Position numbers and translations under genes: made by a program. A stretch of 64,000 bases of DNA. Origin: Bacillus sp. es.034. GTDB lineage: Bacteria > Bacillota > Bacilli > Bacillales > Bacillaceae_B. The DNA is taken from positions 1,088,001 to 1,152,000 of the forward strand of contig NZ_PDIY01000001.1 in NCBI RefSeq assembly GCF_002563655.1. The letters run 5' to 3'. The notes under the pieces were generated by a model. It did not search any database and was not told where the DNA came from. It worked only from the letters and a program-made list of their open reading frames with translations. Shown here one piece after another: positions 16,849 through 25,296 of this stretch. Numbering within the stretch: the stretch's first letter is position 1; every line of letters starts with the position of its first letter.

Positions 16849-18900
16849 ATGAAGATGAGGGTCATCGTTTCTATACTGCTTTTAGTAGGTTGTGTTGTAT
16901 TTCCAAACGGATTTGCCCAGGGTGAAAATGAGAATGACGTTCGGGTTTTGATTGTACATAAAGACGAAGGGGATGTGTCGACACAGTCATCTACCACATC
17001 AGAGGAAAAATACGAGGTAGTGTCGGTTCCCGAACAAGAAGTTTCCAATACTCTTTCAGAACTTAATAAAGATAGAGACATAGAATCGGCAGAGGTCGAT
17101 CAGCTTGTCTATACTCAGGCTCTTCCGCCGAACGATACGTATTTTGCTAAACAGTCCCGGGACTTCGAGGTCATGAAGGTAGTAGAAGCATGGGAACAAT
17201 ATGAACCGGAAGAAGAAGTGACTGTGGCGATCGTTGATTCAGGGATCGACCTGAAACATCCGGAGCTCCGCAGCAGATTAATAGAAGGAAAGAACTTTAT
17301 CCATGAAGATGAGCCACCCGTGGATAGTACAGGACACGGTACCCACGTAGCGGGACTGGTGGGGGCTGTGACCAATAATAAAATGGGCATCGCTTCTGCA
17401 GCTAAGAACGTGAAACTTATGCCTGTAAAAGTGTTTGAAGGCAAGACTACATATATGTCTACGGTTATACAAGGAATTCGATATGCTGTTGACCACGGAG
17501 CGGATATCATCAACTTAAGCCTTGGAAGCTATAACAATATGAGTGCCCTTGAAGACGCCATTGATTACGCCGTGGACAAGGGAGTTCTCGTAGTGGGTGC
17601 TGCCGGCAATGATAATGACCAGGCGGTTCTTTATCCAGCGACGTATCCCGATGTGCTGGCTGTCGGTAGTGTCGACAGTGCGAGAGGGACGAAATCTACG
17701 TTCTCCAATTACGGGGAAACCGTGGATGTATCGGCGCCAGGCACGAATATTTTCAGTACATGGATGAATGGGTATGAAACATTGGATGGGACCAGCATGT
17801 CCACGGCCATCGTTAGCTCGGTTTCCTCCATGGTGAAGCAGCAGTATCCCTTCCTGACAGGTTTGCAGGTGAAAGATGTAATTGAAAACTCAGCCACTCC
17901 ATTACCCCAAATCGAACTATTGGGAAAAGGCTTGATCAATGCAGAGGAAGCATTGAACTACGTCAAAACAAAAAATCGCATCTATGGCCAGACGTCAGTG
18001 GAAACGGCCGTTAATATATCTCAAAATGGCTGGCCGGCTTTAAAGGAGAAAGAATTGAAGATAGATGGGGAAACATTGAATGGCTCGTTTGTGATTCTGG
18101 CAAGCGGTGACTCGTTCCCTGATAGTTTAGCGGCTTCTCCCCTGGGAGCTTATTTGGACAGTCCGATCCTTTTAACGAAAAACGGTACGTTGAGTGAATC
18201 GGTCAAGAAAGAGTTACAGAGGTTAAACCCATCTCACGTGTTAATGATGGGTGGGCAAAATGCCATCTCAAACGAGGTAGAAAATGAAGTGAAGAATCTG
18301 GAAATCGATACCCGCAGGATTTATGGGCAAGACCGCTATGAAACAGCGATCGCGATCAATAAGTTGATTCCGTATACATCCAATAAAGCGTTTGTCGTTT
18401 CAGGACAAAACTATCCTGATGCTCTTTCAATTGCTTCGTATAGTGGAAGGCTGCAATACCCCGTCCTCTTTGTTCAAAAAAACAAGATTCCACAGACCGT
18501 TCGCAGTTATATGGAAGAGAAAGACATCTCCAAGACGTACGTCATCGGGGGTCAAGGAATCATATCTTCAGACGTAGAGGATAACCTGCCGGGCCACTAC
18601 CGTATATTCGGGCTGGATCGTTATGAGACCAATACGAAAGTTCATCAGACGTTCGCATCAAAAGGGTCTGAGTCACTTTACTTTGCTACGGGTAAAAAGT
18701 TTCCCGATGCCCTCAGCATCAGTTCGCTGGCTTCAAGAACCGATAGCCCGATCATTCTGGTGGATAAAAATGAAAACCCGGAATTACAAAAATCCATCAA
18801 CGTATTTACGAATCGAAATTCCTATCATATTCTGGGTGGACCAGGCGCTATACCGATTCAACAGGCATGGCAAATCGATCAGTATATGAATAGTAAGTAA
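16849..18900 (+). CDS. Secreted subtilisin-family protease with three CWB2 repeats
   Basis: A 683-residue exported S8 protease. After the signal peptide (about 1-25) comes an inhibitor-type propeptide (about 30-95), then the catalytic domain. Numbered from the TTG at 16846, the triad is Asp131 (VAIVDSGID), His164 (GHGTHVAG) and Ser317 (DGTSMSTAI). The Asp-His gap is short, as in classical subtilisins, unlike the larger protease upstream. The usual GTSMAxP is GTSMST here. Three CWB2 repeats fill about 385-684 (RIYGQTSVETA, RIYGQDRYETA, RIFGLDRYETN). ATG 16849 and TTG 16846 are adjacent in-frame starts, and GAGAGGGG upstream suits either. A likely role is wall-surface protein processing or turnover. 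Confidence 0.92.
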   Translation: MKMRVIVSILLLVGCVVFPNGFAQGENENDVRVLIVHKDEGDVSTQSSTTSEEKYEVVSVPEQEVSNTLSELNKDRDIESAEVDQLVYTQALPPNDTYFAKQSRDFEVMKVVEAWEQYEPEEEVTVAIVDSGIDLKHPELRSRLIEGKNFIHEDEPPVDSTGHGTHVAGLVGAVTNNKMGIASAAKNVKLMPVKVFEGKTTYMSTVIQGIRYAVDHGADIINLSLGSYNNMSALEDAIDYAVDKGVLVVGAAGNDNDQAVLYPATYPDVLAVGSVDSARGTKSTFSNYGETVDVSAPGTNIFSTWMNGYETLDGTSMSTAIVSSVSSMVKQQYPFLTGLQVKDVIENSATPLPQIELLGKGLINAEEALNYVKTKNRIYGQTSVETAVNISQNGWPALKEKELKIDGETLNGSFVILASGDSFPDSLAASPLGAYLDSPILLTKNGTLSESVKKELQRLNPSHVLMMGGQNAISNEVENEVKNLEIDTRRIYGQDRYETAIAINKLIPYTSNKAFVVSGQNYPDALSIASYSGRLQYPVLFVQKNKIPQTVRSYMEEKDISKTYVIGGQGIISSDVEDNLPGHYRIFGLDRYETNTKVHQTFASKGSESLYFATGKKFPDALSISSLASRTDSPIILVDKNENPELQKSINVFTNRNSYHILGGPGAIPIQQAWQIDQYMNSK

Positions 18901-18930
18901 GATAGGGAGAATGTCTCTCTATCTTTTTTT
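18901..18930 (+). terminator. Terminator of the second subtilase gene
   Basis: GATAGGGAGA/TCTCTCTATC stem with one wobble pair and a three-base loop, followed by seven T. Confidence 0.8.
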
Positions 18931-19001
18931 GCCCTGTAAGTATTAAAGTTTACTAGATACTATGATAAGATGGAATAAAATAACATTAAAAGGGGAATAC
19001 A

Positions 19002-20837
19002 ATGAATTCTAAAATGAAGAAACTGGTTTCTGGAATCGCGGCTGTGGCTCTGACTGCAACATTGGCGAATCCCATCACGTCTAAAGCGGCAGGGTACGAG
19101 AATCCTTCAAAATATGAAATCAATCAACTACTGACGGAAGCGGCAATGAAATACGACGTACCTGCGGAAGTCGTGAAAGCACTCGCTGCCGAAGAAAGTG
19201 GCTGGAAGCAATTCACGAGTGACGGAGAACCGAACATATCCGGTGATGGCGGTATTGGGATCATGCAGGTGACCAATACATCCGGCTACGATGTAGAGCG
19301 ATTGAAAAGCGATATTGCCTTCAATATTGAAGCGGGAATCAAGATTCTGAACAAAAAATGGGAGCTGGGCGAGAAAGGTCTGACAGACTGGGATCGATCT
19401 ACAAGCATCCCGACGATCGGTGACAATGAGCGGGACATCATTGAGAACTGGTATTTTGCCATTTTAGCCTACAACGGCCAGGTCCCAACCAACAGTCCGA
19501 TTAAAATGGAAACCGGAGAAAGAAACTTCGGAAGTTACCAGGACCGTGTATACGCCGAGCTTTCAAGTGGAAACCCGGGGATCTTCCCAAATGATGTAGT
19601 CGAAATTCCATTTGCAAAAGAGGACTTCACTTATACGGGAGATCAGAACTTCTATCTACTATTTAATAAGAAGCATTATGAGGTGGAAGGTCTTTCCCAT
19701 ACTACGAGACACTCTTATCAGCCGGGGGATTTAGTCATCTCTGCCAATGGGTCGAAGTTCAGGGAAGGCCCGAGTTCTGATACGAAAGAGGTTTCTGCTA
19801 AACTTCCAGCAGGGGAAACGGAAGTCCTTGAGATCCTTAAAGGGTTCGAGTACGACACATCCAAAAATCCGAATCACTTCGTCTGGTACGACGTGGAACG
19901 GGAAGACAACAAGCAGGATGCATATGTTGCTTCAAGTGAACTGAACAAAATCGGGGAGAGGCTCTCCGGGATCGATCGGATCAAGACAGCAGTGGACATT
20001 TCCCAAGCTGGATGGAACCAGGCGGATACCGTGGTCCTTGCTCAAGGATATAATTTTCCGGATGCGCTGACGGGTGGTCCCCTTGCATATAAAAATGATG
20101 CACCGCTCCTTTTAACGGATAAAACGAAACTAACGGAATCAACGAAGAACGAAATTCAACGCCTGAAAACATCCAATGTCATTATACTTGGAGGGGAAGG
20201 CGCAGTTGGCAAGAGCGTCATGGAAACGCTCAAAGGAATGGGATTGAAGGTGAAACGCATCGGTGGTATCGACCGTTATGAAACGGCTCAGCTGATTTCG
20301 GAACAGGTAGCGGCCAACCCGGATAAAGCGATCATTGCTTCAGGCAAGAACTTCCCGGACGCTCTTTCCGTTGCTCCTTATGCGTCGGTTAAAGGGTACC
20401 CAATCCTTCTGACAGCGAAAGATTCTGTTTCATCCTACACAACGGAAGCTCTGAATGGAGTGGACGGTACGATTGTCGTGGGGGGAGAAGGTGTCATTAC
20501 CAACGCAGTCATGAAGAAGGTAAAAGGAGAACAGAGGGTCAGTGGAATCGATCGTTATGAAACGTCCCTTGAAATTGCAAGGAAGCTGCCACTGTCCAAC
20601 CCAGGGGAAAACGTACTTGTAGCAAGCGGGAAAAATTACCCCGATGCACTATCGGGATCGGTCTTGGCGGCGAAGCAACAAGCTCCACTGCTGTTATCGA
20701 ATCCGGAGCAGCTGCCGACAAGCGTCAATAATTATGTCCTTTCTGAAAAATACAAACAGTTCTTCCTCCTTGGAGGTCCAGGCGCGATTAATGTAGAAGA
20801 TGAGCTTGGAGATTTATACAAAAAGCTGTATTATTAA
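19002..20837 (+). CDS. Lytic transglycosylase (SLT-type) with three CWB2 repeats
   Basis: Predicted to cleave the glycan strands of peptidoglycan. Signal peptide 1-30 (ending SKAA) is followed by an SLT/goose-lysozyme-like domain at about 36-170 with catalytic Glu65 in AAEESGW, then GGIGIMQVTN, FNIEAGIKIL and YFAILAYNG, the standard order for Slt enzymes. A middle part (about 245-315) with SKFREGP and YVASSELNK resembles an SH3b wall-binding domain. CWB2 repeats start with RLSGIDRIKTA, RIGGIDRYETA and RVSGIDRYETS. The start is ATG 19002 with AAAAGGGGA upstream. A possible extended -10 (TGATAAGAT) ends at 18971. Single-gene unit with its own terminator. Confidence 0.9.
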   Translation: MNSKMKKLVSGIAAVALTATLANPITSKAAGYENPSKYEINQLLTEAAMKYDVPAEVVKALAAEESGWKQFTSDGEPNISGDGGIGIMQVTNTSGYDVERLKSDIAFNIEAGIKILNKKWELGEKGLTDWDRSTSIPTIGDNERDIIENWYFAILAYNGQVPTNSPIKMETGERNFGSYQDRVYAELSSGNPGIFPNDVVEIPFAKEDFTYTGDQNFYLLFNKKHYEVEGLSHTTRHSYQPGDLVISANGSKFREGPSSDTKEVSAKLPAGETEVLEILKGFEYDTSKNPNHFVWYDVEREDNKQDAYVASSELNKIGERLSGIDRIKTAVDISQAGWNQADTVVLAQGYNFPDALTGGPLAYKNDAPLLLTDKTKLTESTKNEIQRLKTSNVIILGGEGAVGKSVMETLKGMGLKVKRIGGIDRYETAQLISEQVAANPDKAIIASGKNFPDALSVAPYASVKGYPILLTAKDSVSSYTTEALNGVDGTIVVGGEGVITNAVMKKVKGEQRVSGIDRYETSLEIARKLPLSNPGENVLVASGKNYPDALSGSVLAAKQQAPLLLSNPEQLPTSVNNYVLSEKYKQFFLLGGPGAINVEDELGDLYKKLYY

Positions 20838-20848
20838 GATATAAATCT

Positions 20849-20881
20849 AAGACTCTATCGATCATCGATAGAGTCTTTTTC
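20849..20881 (+). terminator. Terminator of the transglycosylase gene
   Basis: GACTCTATCG/CGATAGAGTC stem (20851-20860 and 20866-20875), five-base loop, T-run. Confidence 0.88.
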
Positions 20882-20901
20882 ATAGGTTTATTAAACAGAG
20901 A

Positions 20902-20949
20902 TTACATTTATGTAAGATTCTATTTTTTTACTCTATTTCATGATAAAAT
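20902..20949 (+). promoter_or_regulatory. TTACA-N4-TGTAA site (copy 2) with an extended -10 promoter of the LCP gene
   Basis: TTACATTTATGTAA is at 20902-20915. TGATAAAAT (TAAAAT 20944-20949) is an extended -10 without a clear -35. The layout is like copy 1, with the palindrome about five bases further upstream. Confidence 0.45.
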
Positions 20950-20992
20950 TATTTTTCGTATTGATCTTGGACTTGAAAGGTGAAAAACATAC

Positions 20993-22084
20993 ATGAAGAC
21001 TCGAAATGACTATAGACAGCGGATGAGAAGAAGGAAGAGATTCTTTCGTATATTTCTCGTATTATCTTTTTTAGGGGCAAGTGTTGTCACGGCCTATTTT
21101 CTCTATCAATATCAAAGCGGGATCATGCAGGCAGGAAAGCCACAGGCAGCTTCCGAAGAGGTTCCCGAATTTAATGGAAAAAAAGATGAACATGGTAAAG
21201 TGAATGTACTATTGCTGGGATCTGATACAAGGGGTGAAGATAAGGCCCGTACAGACACCATCATGATCGCTCAGTACGATCCCGAAAAAGGGGAAGCCAA
21301 ATTGGTTTCATTAATGAGAGATATGTATGTCAACGTTCCGGAATATGGAATGTATAAACTGAATACCTCCTATTTTCTGGGCGGCCCTGAGCTGCTCCGT
21401 CAAACGTTGAAAGAGAACTTCGATATCGACGTTCAATATTATGCGTTAATGGACTTTAAAGGGTTCCAGAAGGTAGTCGATGTTCTGGCACCAAATGGAA
21501 TTGAAATGAACGTTGAAAAGGCAATGTCCACAAATATAAATGTAAGCCTGGAACCCGGCTTACAGAAGTTGAACGGTAAGGAACTACTGGGTTACGCACG
21601 ATTCAGACACGATGCAGAAGGAGACTTCGGTCGGGTGAAGCGCCAGCAGGAAGTCATCAATGCGTTGAAGGATGAAATGCTGTCATTGAACGGTGTTTCC
21701 AAAATCCCTAAACTCATGGGGACGGTTTCCCCTTATATCGAAACGAACATCGGAGCCATGGACCGAATCAGTCTTGCAAAGGAATTCGTACTGAATCCCG
21801 CGGATAAGATCGAAACAATGAGAGTGCCAATCGACCATTCGTTTGAAAATGCCCGATATGAAGGCGCCGGTGCCGTGTTAGAGGTAGACCTTGAAGCAAA
21901 TACGGAAGCGTTGAAAGACTTTTTGAATGGCGAAGAACCTAAGTCGTACGCAGAATATGTAGAGGAAGAATCGTCGAGTGAGAGTGACACGGTTGAGGAT
22001 ACCGGCAGTTATGGTGAAACAGAAGATAGCGGTGCCTATGAAGAATCGACCGAAACCGAGGATTCAGGTAGTTACGAGGAATAG
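20993..22084 (+). CDS. LytR-CpsA-Psr (LCP) family wall-polymer ligase
   Basis: LCP enzymes transfer undecaprenyl-linked wall polymers (teichoic acids, capsule) to peptidoglycan on the outer face of the membrane. The protein has a basic cytoplasmic N-terminus, one membrane segment at about 19-38, and then the LCP core beginning VNVLLLGSDTRG, with RTDTIMIAQYDP, VSLMRDMYV, YKLNTSYFLGGPELL and YARFRHDAEGDFGRVKRQQ. The Asp and Arg residues that bind pyrophosphate lipid are present. The last 40 residues are an acidic Glu/Ser/Gly-rich tail with a repeated DSGSYEE-like motif, longer than usual. AAAGGTGA precedes ATG 20993. It is closest in role to B. subtilis LytR/TagT/TagU, but which one cannot be decided. 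Confidence 0.93.
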   Translation: MKTRNDYRQRMRRRKRFFRIFLVLSFLGASVVTAYFLYQYQSGIMQAGKPQAASEEVPEFNGKKDEHGKVNVLLLGSDTRGEDKARTDTIMIAQYDPEKGEAKLVSLMRDMYVNVPEYGMYKLNTSYFLGGPELLRQTLKENFDIDVQYYALMDFKGFQKVVDVLAPNGIEMNVEKAMSTNINVSLEPGLQKLNGKELLGYARFRHDAEGDFGRVKRQQEVINALKDEMLSLNGVSKIPKLMGTVSPYIETNIGAMDRISLAKEFVLNPADKIETMRVPIDHSFENARYEGAGAVLEVDLEANTEALKDFLNGEEPKSYAEYVEEESSSESDTVEDTGSYGETEDSGAYEESTETEDSGSYEE

Positions 22085-22095
22085 GATTGATTAGA

Positions 22096-22134
22096 TTGAA
22101 CCCATGGAGCGAAAGGATGCTCCGTGGGTTTTTT
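22096..22134 (+). terminator. Terminator of the LCP gene
   Basis: ACCCATGGAGC/GCTCCGTGGGT stem with one wobble pair, an eight-base loop and six T. Confidence 0.82.
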
Positions 22135-22170
22135 AGGTTAATTTTTGAGTGTTGGGTAGAGACGATGTGG

Positions 22171-22290
22171 GGGTGTACCTGGTACAGGAGCGGTGAGGTG
22201 TACCTGGTACAAAACCTGTGAAATGTACCAGGTAGAAAAACCGTGAATAGTGCCAGGCACCAAAACTGTCAATGGTGCCTGGCACAGCAC
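22171..22290. repeat. Array of five palindromic units with an exact 25-base period
   Basis: The cores GTACC/GTGCC begin at 22175, 22200, 22225, 22250 and 22275. The first two are TGTACC-T-GGTACA. The third is the same with one arm damaged. The fourth and fifth are GTGCC-W-GGCAC, so both arms changed together. The array sits between the LCP terminator and the terminator of the flippase gene. A further copy of the GTGCC form, GGTGCCAGGCACC, lies at 54449-54461. Confidence 0.8.
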
Positions 22291-22321
22291 AAACCGCCAA
22301 TCACACACACACCCCACAAAC

Positions 22322-22352
22322 AAAAAAATCCCCTCAATCACTGAGGAGATTT
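22322..22352 (-). terminator. Terminator of the flippase gene
   Basis: On the minus strand ATCTCCTCA/TGAGGGGAT with one wobble pair, then a run of seven T. It overlaps the stop codon. Confidence 0.75.
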
Positions 22353-23771
22353 CTTCATCCGACGCATAATAAGCTGACGTATCCCATTAACATCGAGTGC
22401 TAAAATTACAGCCCCGTAGGCCGCGATGCCAACGACAATTTGTACGATGAAGCCGGGGATTCCGCCGATCCCGAGTGCCGGCCAGACGCAGAGGGCCATG
22501 ATGCCTGTTGCGATAAAGATTTTACCCACTTCCTTGAATGGGAAGGTGAGTGGGAAGATTCTCTTTCCGATCAAGGCGCTCAATAGGACGGATACAACGT
22601 ATGAAATGATGGTTGCATAGGCAGATCCGAATATTCCGTATTTCGGGATGAGCAGCAGATTCAGCACTACATTGAGAATGGCTGCTGCCAACACCGGCCA
22701 GATTTGAAGCTTCGTATTTTTACCAAGCTGGAAGGCAAGGTCGAAGTAGTACATTTTAAAACCCTGGATAAAGATCGCCAAGGAAATCAGTGAAAAGATG
22801 ACCGCTGCTTTGCCTTGATAGGATTCCCCCAGGAAGATATCTGTAAAGGAATCGCTCAGTAGGATCATACCGGTCGTCGCCGGCACTGATACGAGTAAAA
22901 GCAGGGACGTATTTTGGTTTAACTGCTTCTGACATTCCTTGATGCCGCCTGTTTCAAGTGCTTTCACTACCAACGGATAAGCGGCGAGGTTAATGATCAT
23001 CATCAACAGGAACAGAATCTGTTTGGCGAGGTCATACGAAACGGCATAAATCCCGACCGATGCCTTGTCCATTAACCAGCCGATCAAATAACGGTCCGTA
23101 TTCAGGATGATGGCTTCCATTGAAAGGGCCGCAATGAACGGAACGGAATACTTCACGACTTCCTTGATCATATCCCGGTCGATCATTTTGATCGAAACTA
23201 AATGCATATACTTCGGAATGAAGAAGACGATGGATAAGAAAATCCCGATGATCAGTCCAAGGACGATCCCTTCCGCACCGAATCCGAAGAACTTAATTAA
23301 AATGACGGCAACGATCAGTGACAGCACCACTTTTAAAGCGGTGACCACACCGAACAGTTTGGATGAAAGCTCTGAGCGTAAGTATTCCGTGAACAGGTCG
23401 AACATGCTTTGCATCGTCAGCAATCCGATTCCCAGAAACCAGAGCAGGGCCATGGAATTGAAAGGCGTATAGACGATGAATGCCCCTGTACCAAGGAAGA
23501 TCGTCAAGATGGTCATCGAGATGAAGGTCGCTGTGATCGAGCTGATGAACATCGCTTTCTGGTTGCCTTCGTACTTAGGGTTATAGCGGAGAAGTCCTAA
23601 GCGGAGCCAGTGGAATAATGTTGTATTTACAAAGGTGACCGCCGCGATCACAAGGGCATATTCACCGTATTCACTTGGTGAGAGAAGACGGGTATAAAGG
23701 GCGATTGCCACAAAGTTGATGATTCCGGGTACACCTTTTGATAGAAAATAAATGAATGTATGCTTAAACAT
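22338..23771 (-). CDS. Polysaccharide flippase (Wzx-type, MOP/MATE-related)
   Basis: A 477-residue integral membrane protein with 12-14 hydrophobic segments spread over its full length. It begins FKHTFIYFLSKGVPGIINFV and continues TRLLSPSEYGEYALV, the characteristic start of Wzx and teichuronic-acid-type exporters. LNTDRYLIGWLMDKASVGIYAVSYDLA is also typical, and it lies in the middle of the protein. It would move lipid-linked oligosaccharide units across the membrane for polymerisation outside. The start is ATG 23771 with GAGAGGG upstream. It is transcribed alone, divergent from a glycosyltransferase gene with about 250 bases between, and it fits the same pathway as the O-antigen-ligase-like protein at 31.7 kb. 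Confidence 0.88.
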   Translation of the reverse strand: MFKHTFIYFLSKGVPGIINFVAIALYTRLLSPSEYGEYALVIAAVTFVNTTLFHWLRLGLLRYNPKYEGNQKAMFISSITATFISMTILTIFLGTGAFIVYTPFNSMALLWFLGIGLLTMQSMFDLFTEYLRSELSSKLFGVVTALKVVLSLIVAVILIKFFGFGAEGIVLGLIIGIFLSIVFFIPKYMHLVSIKMIDRDMIKEVVKYSVPFIAALSMEAIILNTDRYLIGWLMDKASVGIYAVSYDLAKQILFLLMMIINLAAYPLVVKALETGGIKECQKQLNQNTSLLLLVSVPATTGMILLSDSFTDIFLGESYQGKAAVIFSLISLAIFIQGFKMYYFDLAFQLGKNTKLQIWPVLAAAILNVVLNLLLIPKYGIFGSAYATIISYVVSVLLSALIGKRIFPLTFPFKEVGKIFIATGIMALCVWPALGIGGIPGFIVQIVVGIAAYGAVILALDVNGIRQLIMRRMKKSPQ

Positions 23772-23859
23772 GTGAATCCCTCTCTGAACGTACGATTTTT
23801 AACTGATGGATTAACAAAATTGTTGTAGATTTTACAAATAAATTCAATTTCTGTGCTTT

Positions 23860-23889
23860 TTATATTATGATAAGAAGTATCAAATCAAT
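23860..23889 (-). promoter_or_regulatory. Candidate promoter of the flippase gene
   Basis: On the minus strand TTGATT, 18 bases, TATAAA. AT-rich surroundings reduce the weight of this match. Confidence 0.3.
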
Positions 23890-24019
23890 TAGTATATTAT
23901 ATCACAAACGATATTGTTGAATATATTTCTTTTGTTATGCTGTTTTGACAACAGTATGAAACAAATGATCCGGCATTACAGGCAGTCAGTAGTAAAAAAG
24001 AGAGTGTGGTACCCGAGTT

Positions 24020-25117
24020 ATGAAAGTTTTATTATTAGCACCAGCGAATAATGTGCATACGAAGAAGTGGCTTGATTACTATAATTCGATTGGTATCGAG
24101 GTCATGAATATTAGTTTAGAGAACCACAAAGACTCTACTGAAACCATCCCATGGGAGAATGTAAGCAGAGTCTATTTAAATTTGAAATTGAACCATAAGA
24201 TTTCCTATTTATTTACGGTATCCAGGCTAAAGAAGATCATCCGGAAATGGCAGCCGGATCTGATCCATTCTCATTATGCGTCAAGCTATGGATTGATCGG
24301 TGCACTTACAGGCTTCAATCCATACATTTTGTCCGTCTGGGGTTCGGATATCTATGATTTTCCTAATAAGAATATGATGAATCGGATCATTCTTCAATAT
24401 GCATTGAAAAAGGCGGATTATATTTGTTCCACCAGTCCTGCTTTGGAGCTTGAAACGAAAAAATATATCGATGAAAATAAGCCGTTATCCATCACTCCTT
24501 TTGGGGTTGATATTGACCAATTCAAACCGAATCCGGAAGAGAAGGTGGAAGGCCAATTCAGGATCGGAATTGCGAAAGGAATGGAACCGAAGTACGGGAT
24601 TGAGTATCTTCTGAAGGGCTTTAAGCTCTTTTTGGAAGAACTGGGTCCTGAACGGCAATACGTTCGCCTGCAATTGGCCGGGGACGGACCTTATTTTGCA
24701 AAATACAGGAAAATGGCAGATGATCTGGAGATTAGTGGAAACGTAGATTTTTTAGGTAGGATTGCTCATGAAGATGTGCCTGGATTCATCTCATCCCTGC
24801 AAATTTTCGTCATTTCTTCTTTAATTGAAAGCTTTGGTGTTTCTGCCGTAGAGGCACAGGCATGCGGGGTTCCGGTTGTCGCCACAAATGTCGGGGGACT
24901 CCCGGAAGTCGTCCTGGATGGGAAAACAGGGTATTTGATCCCGTCAAAGGATCCACAAGCGTTAGCAGAAAAATTACTATTTTTATATAAGGATTCTTCT
25001 GAACGTGAAAAATTGGGGAGAAACGGCAGGGAACATGTTCTCCATCATTATGATTGGGAAGAGAACTCAAAACGGATGATAGACCTTTATAATAAAATAG
25101 TAAAAAAAGAGAAATAA
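24020..25117 (+). CDS. Glycosyltransferase family 4 enzyme
   Basis: A cytoplasmic, membrane-associated GT-B glycosyltransferase of 365 residues. The N-terminus KVLLLAPANNVHTKKW and IHSHYASSYGLIG form the acceptor half. VWGSDIYDF, then ITPFGVDIDQFKPN, FRIGIAKGMEPKYG and IFVISSLIESFGVSAVEAQACG, with GGLPEVVLDGKTGYL, form the donor half, including the conserved Glu-x7-Glu (ESFGVSAVE). It probably adds one sugar to the lipid-linked repeat unit exported by the flippase encoded opposite. The ribosome binding site is weak (GAGAGTG). ATG 24020 begins a typical family N-terminus. It ends in a strong terminator directly before the amidase promoter region. Confidence 0.9.
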   Translation: MKVLLLAPANNVHTKKWLDYYNSIGIEVMNISLENHKDSTETIPWENVSRVYLNLKLNHKISYLFTVSRLKKIIRKWQPDLIHSHYASSYGLIGALTGFNPYILSVWGSDIYDFPNKNMMNRIILQYALKKADYICSTSPALELETKKYIDENKPLSITPFGVDIDQFKPNPEEKVEGQFRIGIAKGMEPKYGIEYLLKGFKLFLEELGPERQYVRLQLAGDGPYFAKYRKMADDLEISGNVDFLGRIAHEDVPGFISSLQIFVISSLIESFGVSAVEAQACGVPVVATNVGGLPEVVLDGKTGYLIPSKDPQALAEKLLFLYKDSSEREKLGRNGREHVLHHYDWEENSKRMIDLYNKIVKKEK

Positions 25118-25142
25118 GATTCTCTGTATCTATAAATTTAGT

Positions 25143-25188
25143 AGACACTCATACGTCCTGTATCACAGGCGAATGAGTGTCTTTTTTT
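25143..25188 (+). terminator. Terminator of the glycosyltransferase gene
   Basis: AGACACTCAT/ATGAGTGTCT stem with an inner hairpin (CCTG/CAGG), followed by TTTTTTT that runs into the next regulatory palindrome. Confidence 0.85.
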
Positions 25189-25200
25189 ACAATTATGTAA
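25187..25200 (+). promoter_or_regulatory. TTACA-N4-TGTAA site (copy 3) upstream of the amidase gene
   Basis: TTACAATTATGTAA is identical over 14 bases to copy 4 at 38734. It lies about 40 bases upstream of the sigma-D-like -10 element. Confidence 0.4.
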
Positions 25201-25218
25201 AACTTTGCGAAAACATGT

Positions 25219-25245
25219 CAAAAGTATGTCATATGTTGCCGATAA
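25219..25245 (+). promoter_or_regulatory. Sigma-D-like (motility/autolysin) promoter of the amidase gene
   Basis: GCCGATAA at 25238-25245 matches the B. subtilis sigma-D -10 consensus GCCGATAT in seven of eight bases. CAAA at 25219-25222, 15 bases upstream, resembles the TAAA -35. The lytABC operon of B. subtilis also uses sigma-D. Confidence 0.5.
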
Positions 25246-25296
25246 TAATGGTAGAATTAAGGAAAATTTTAATAATATGGAGGAGAATGCAAAAAA

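Noticed and set aside
22138..22341. Minus-strand open frame with repeated VPGT
   Set aside because: The repeats come from the 25-base palindrome array read in frame, not from a protein under selection.
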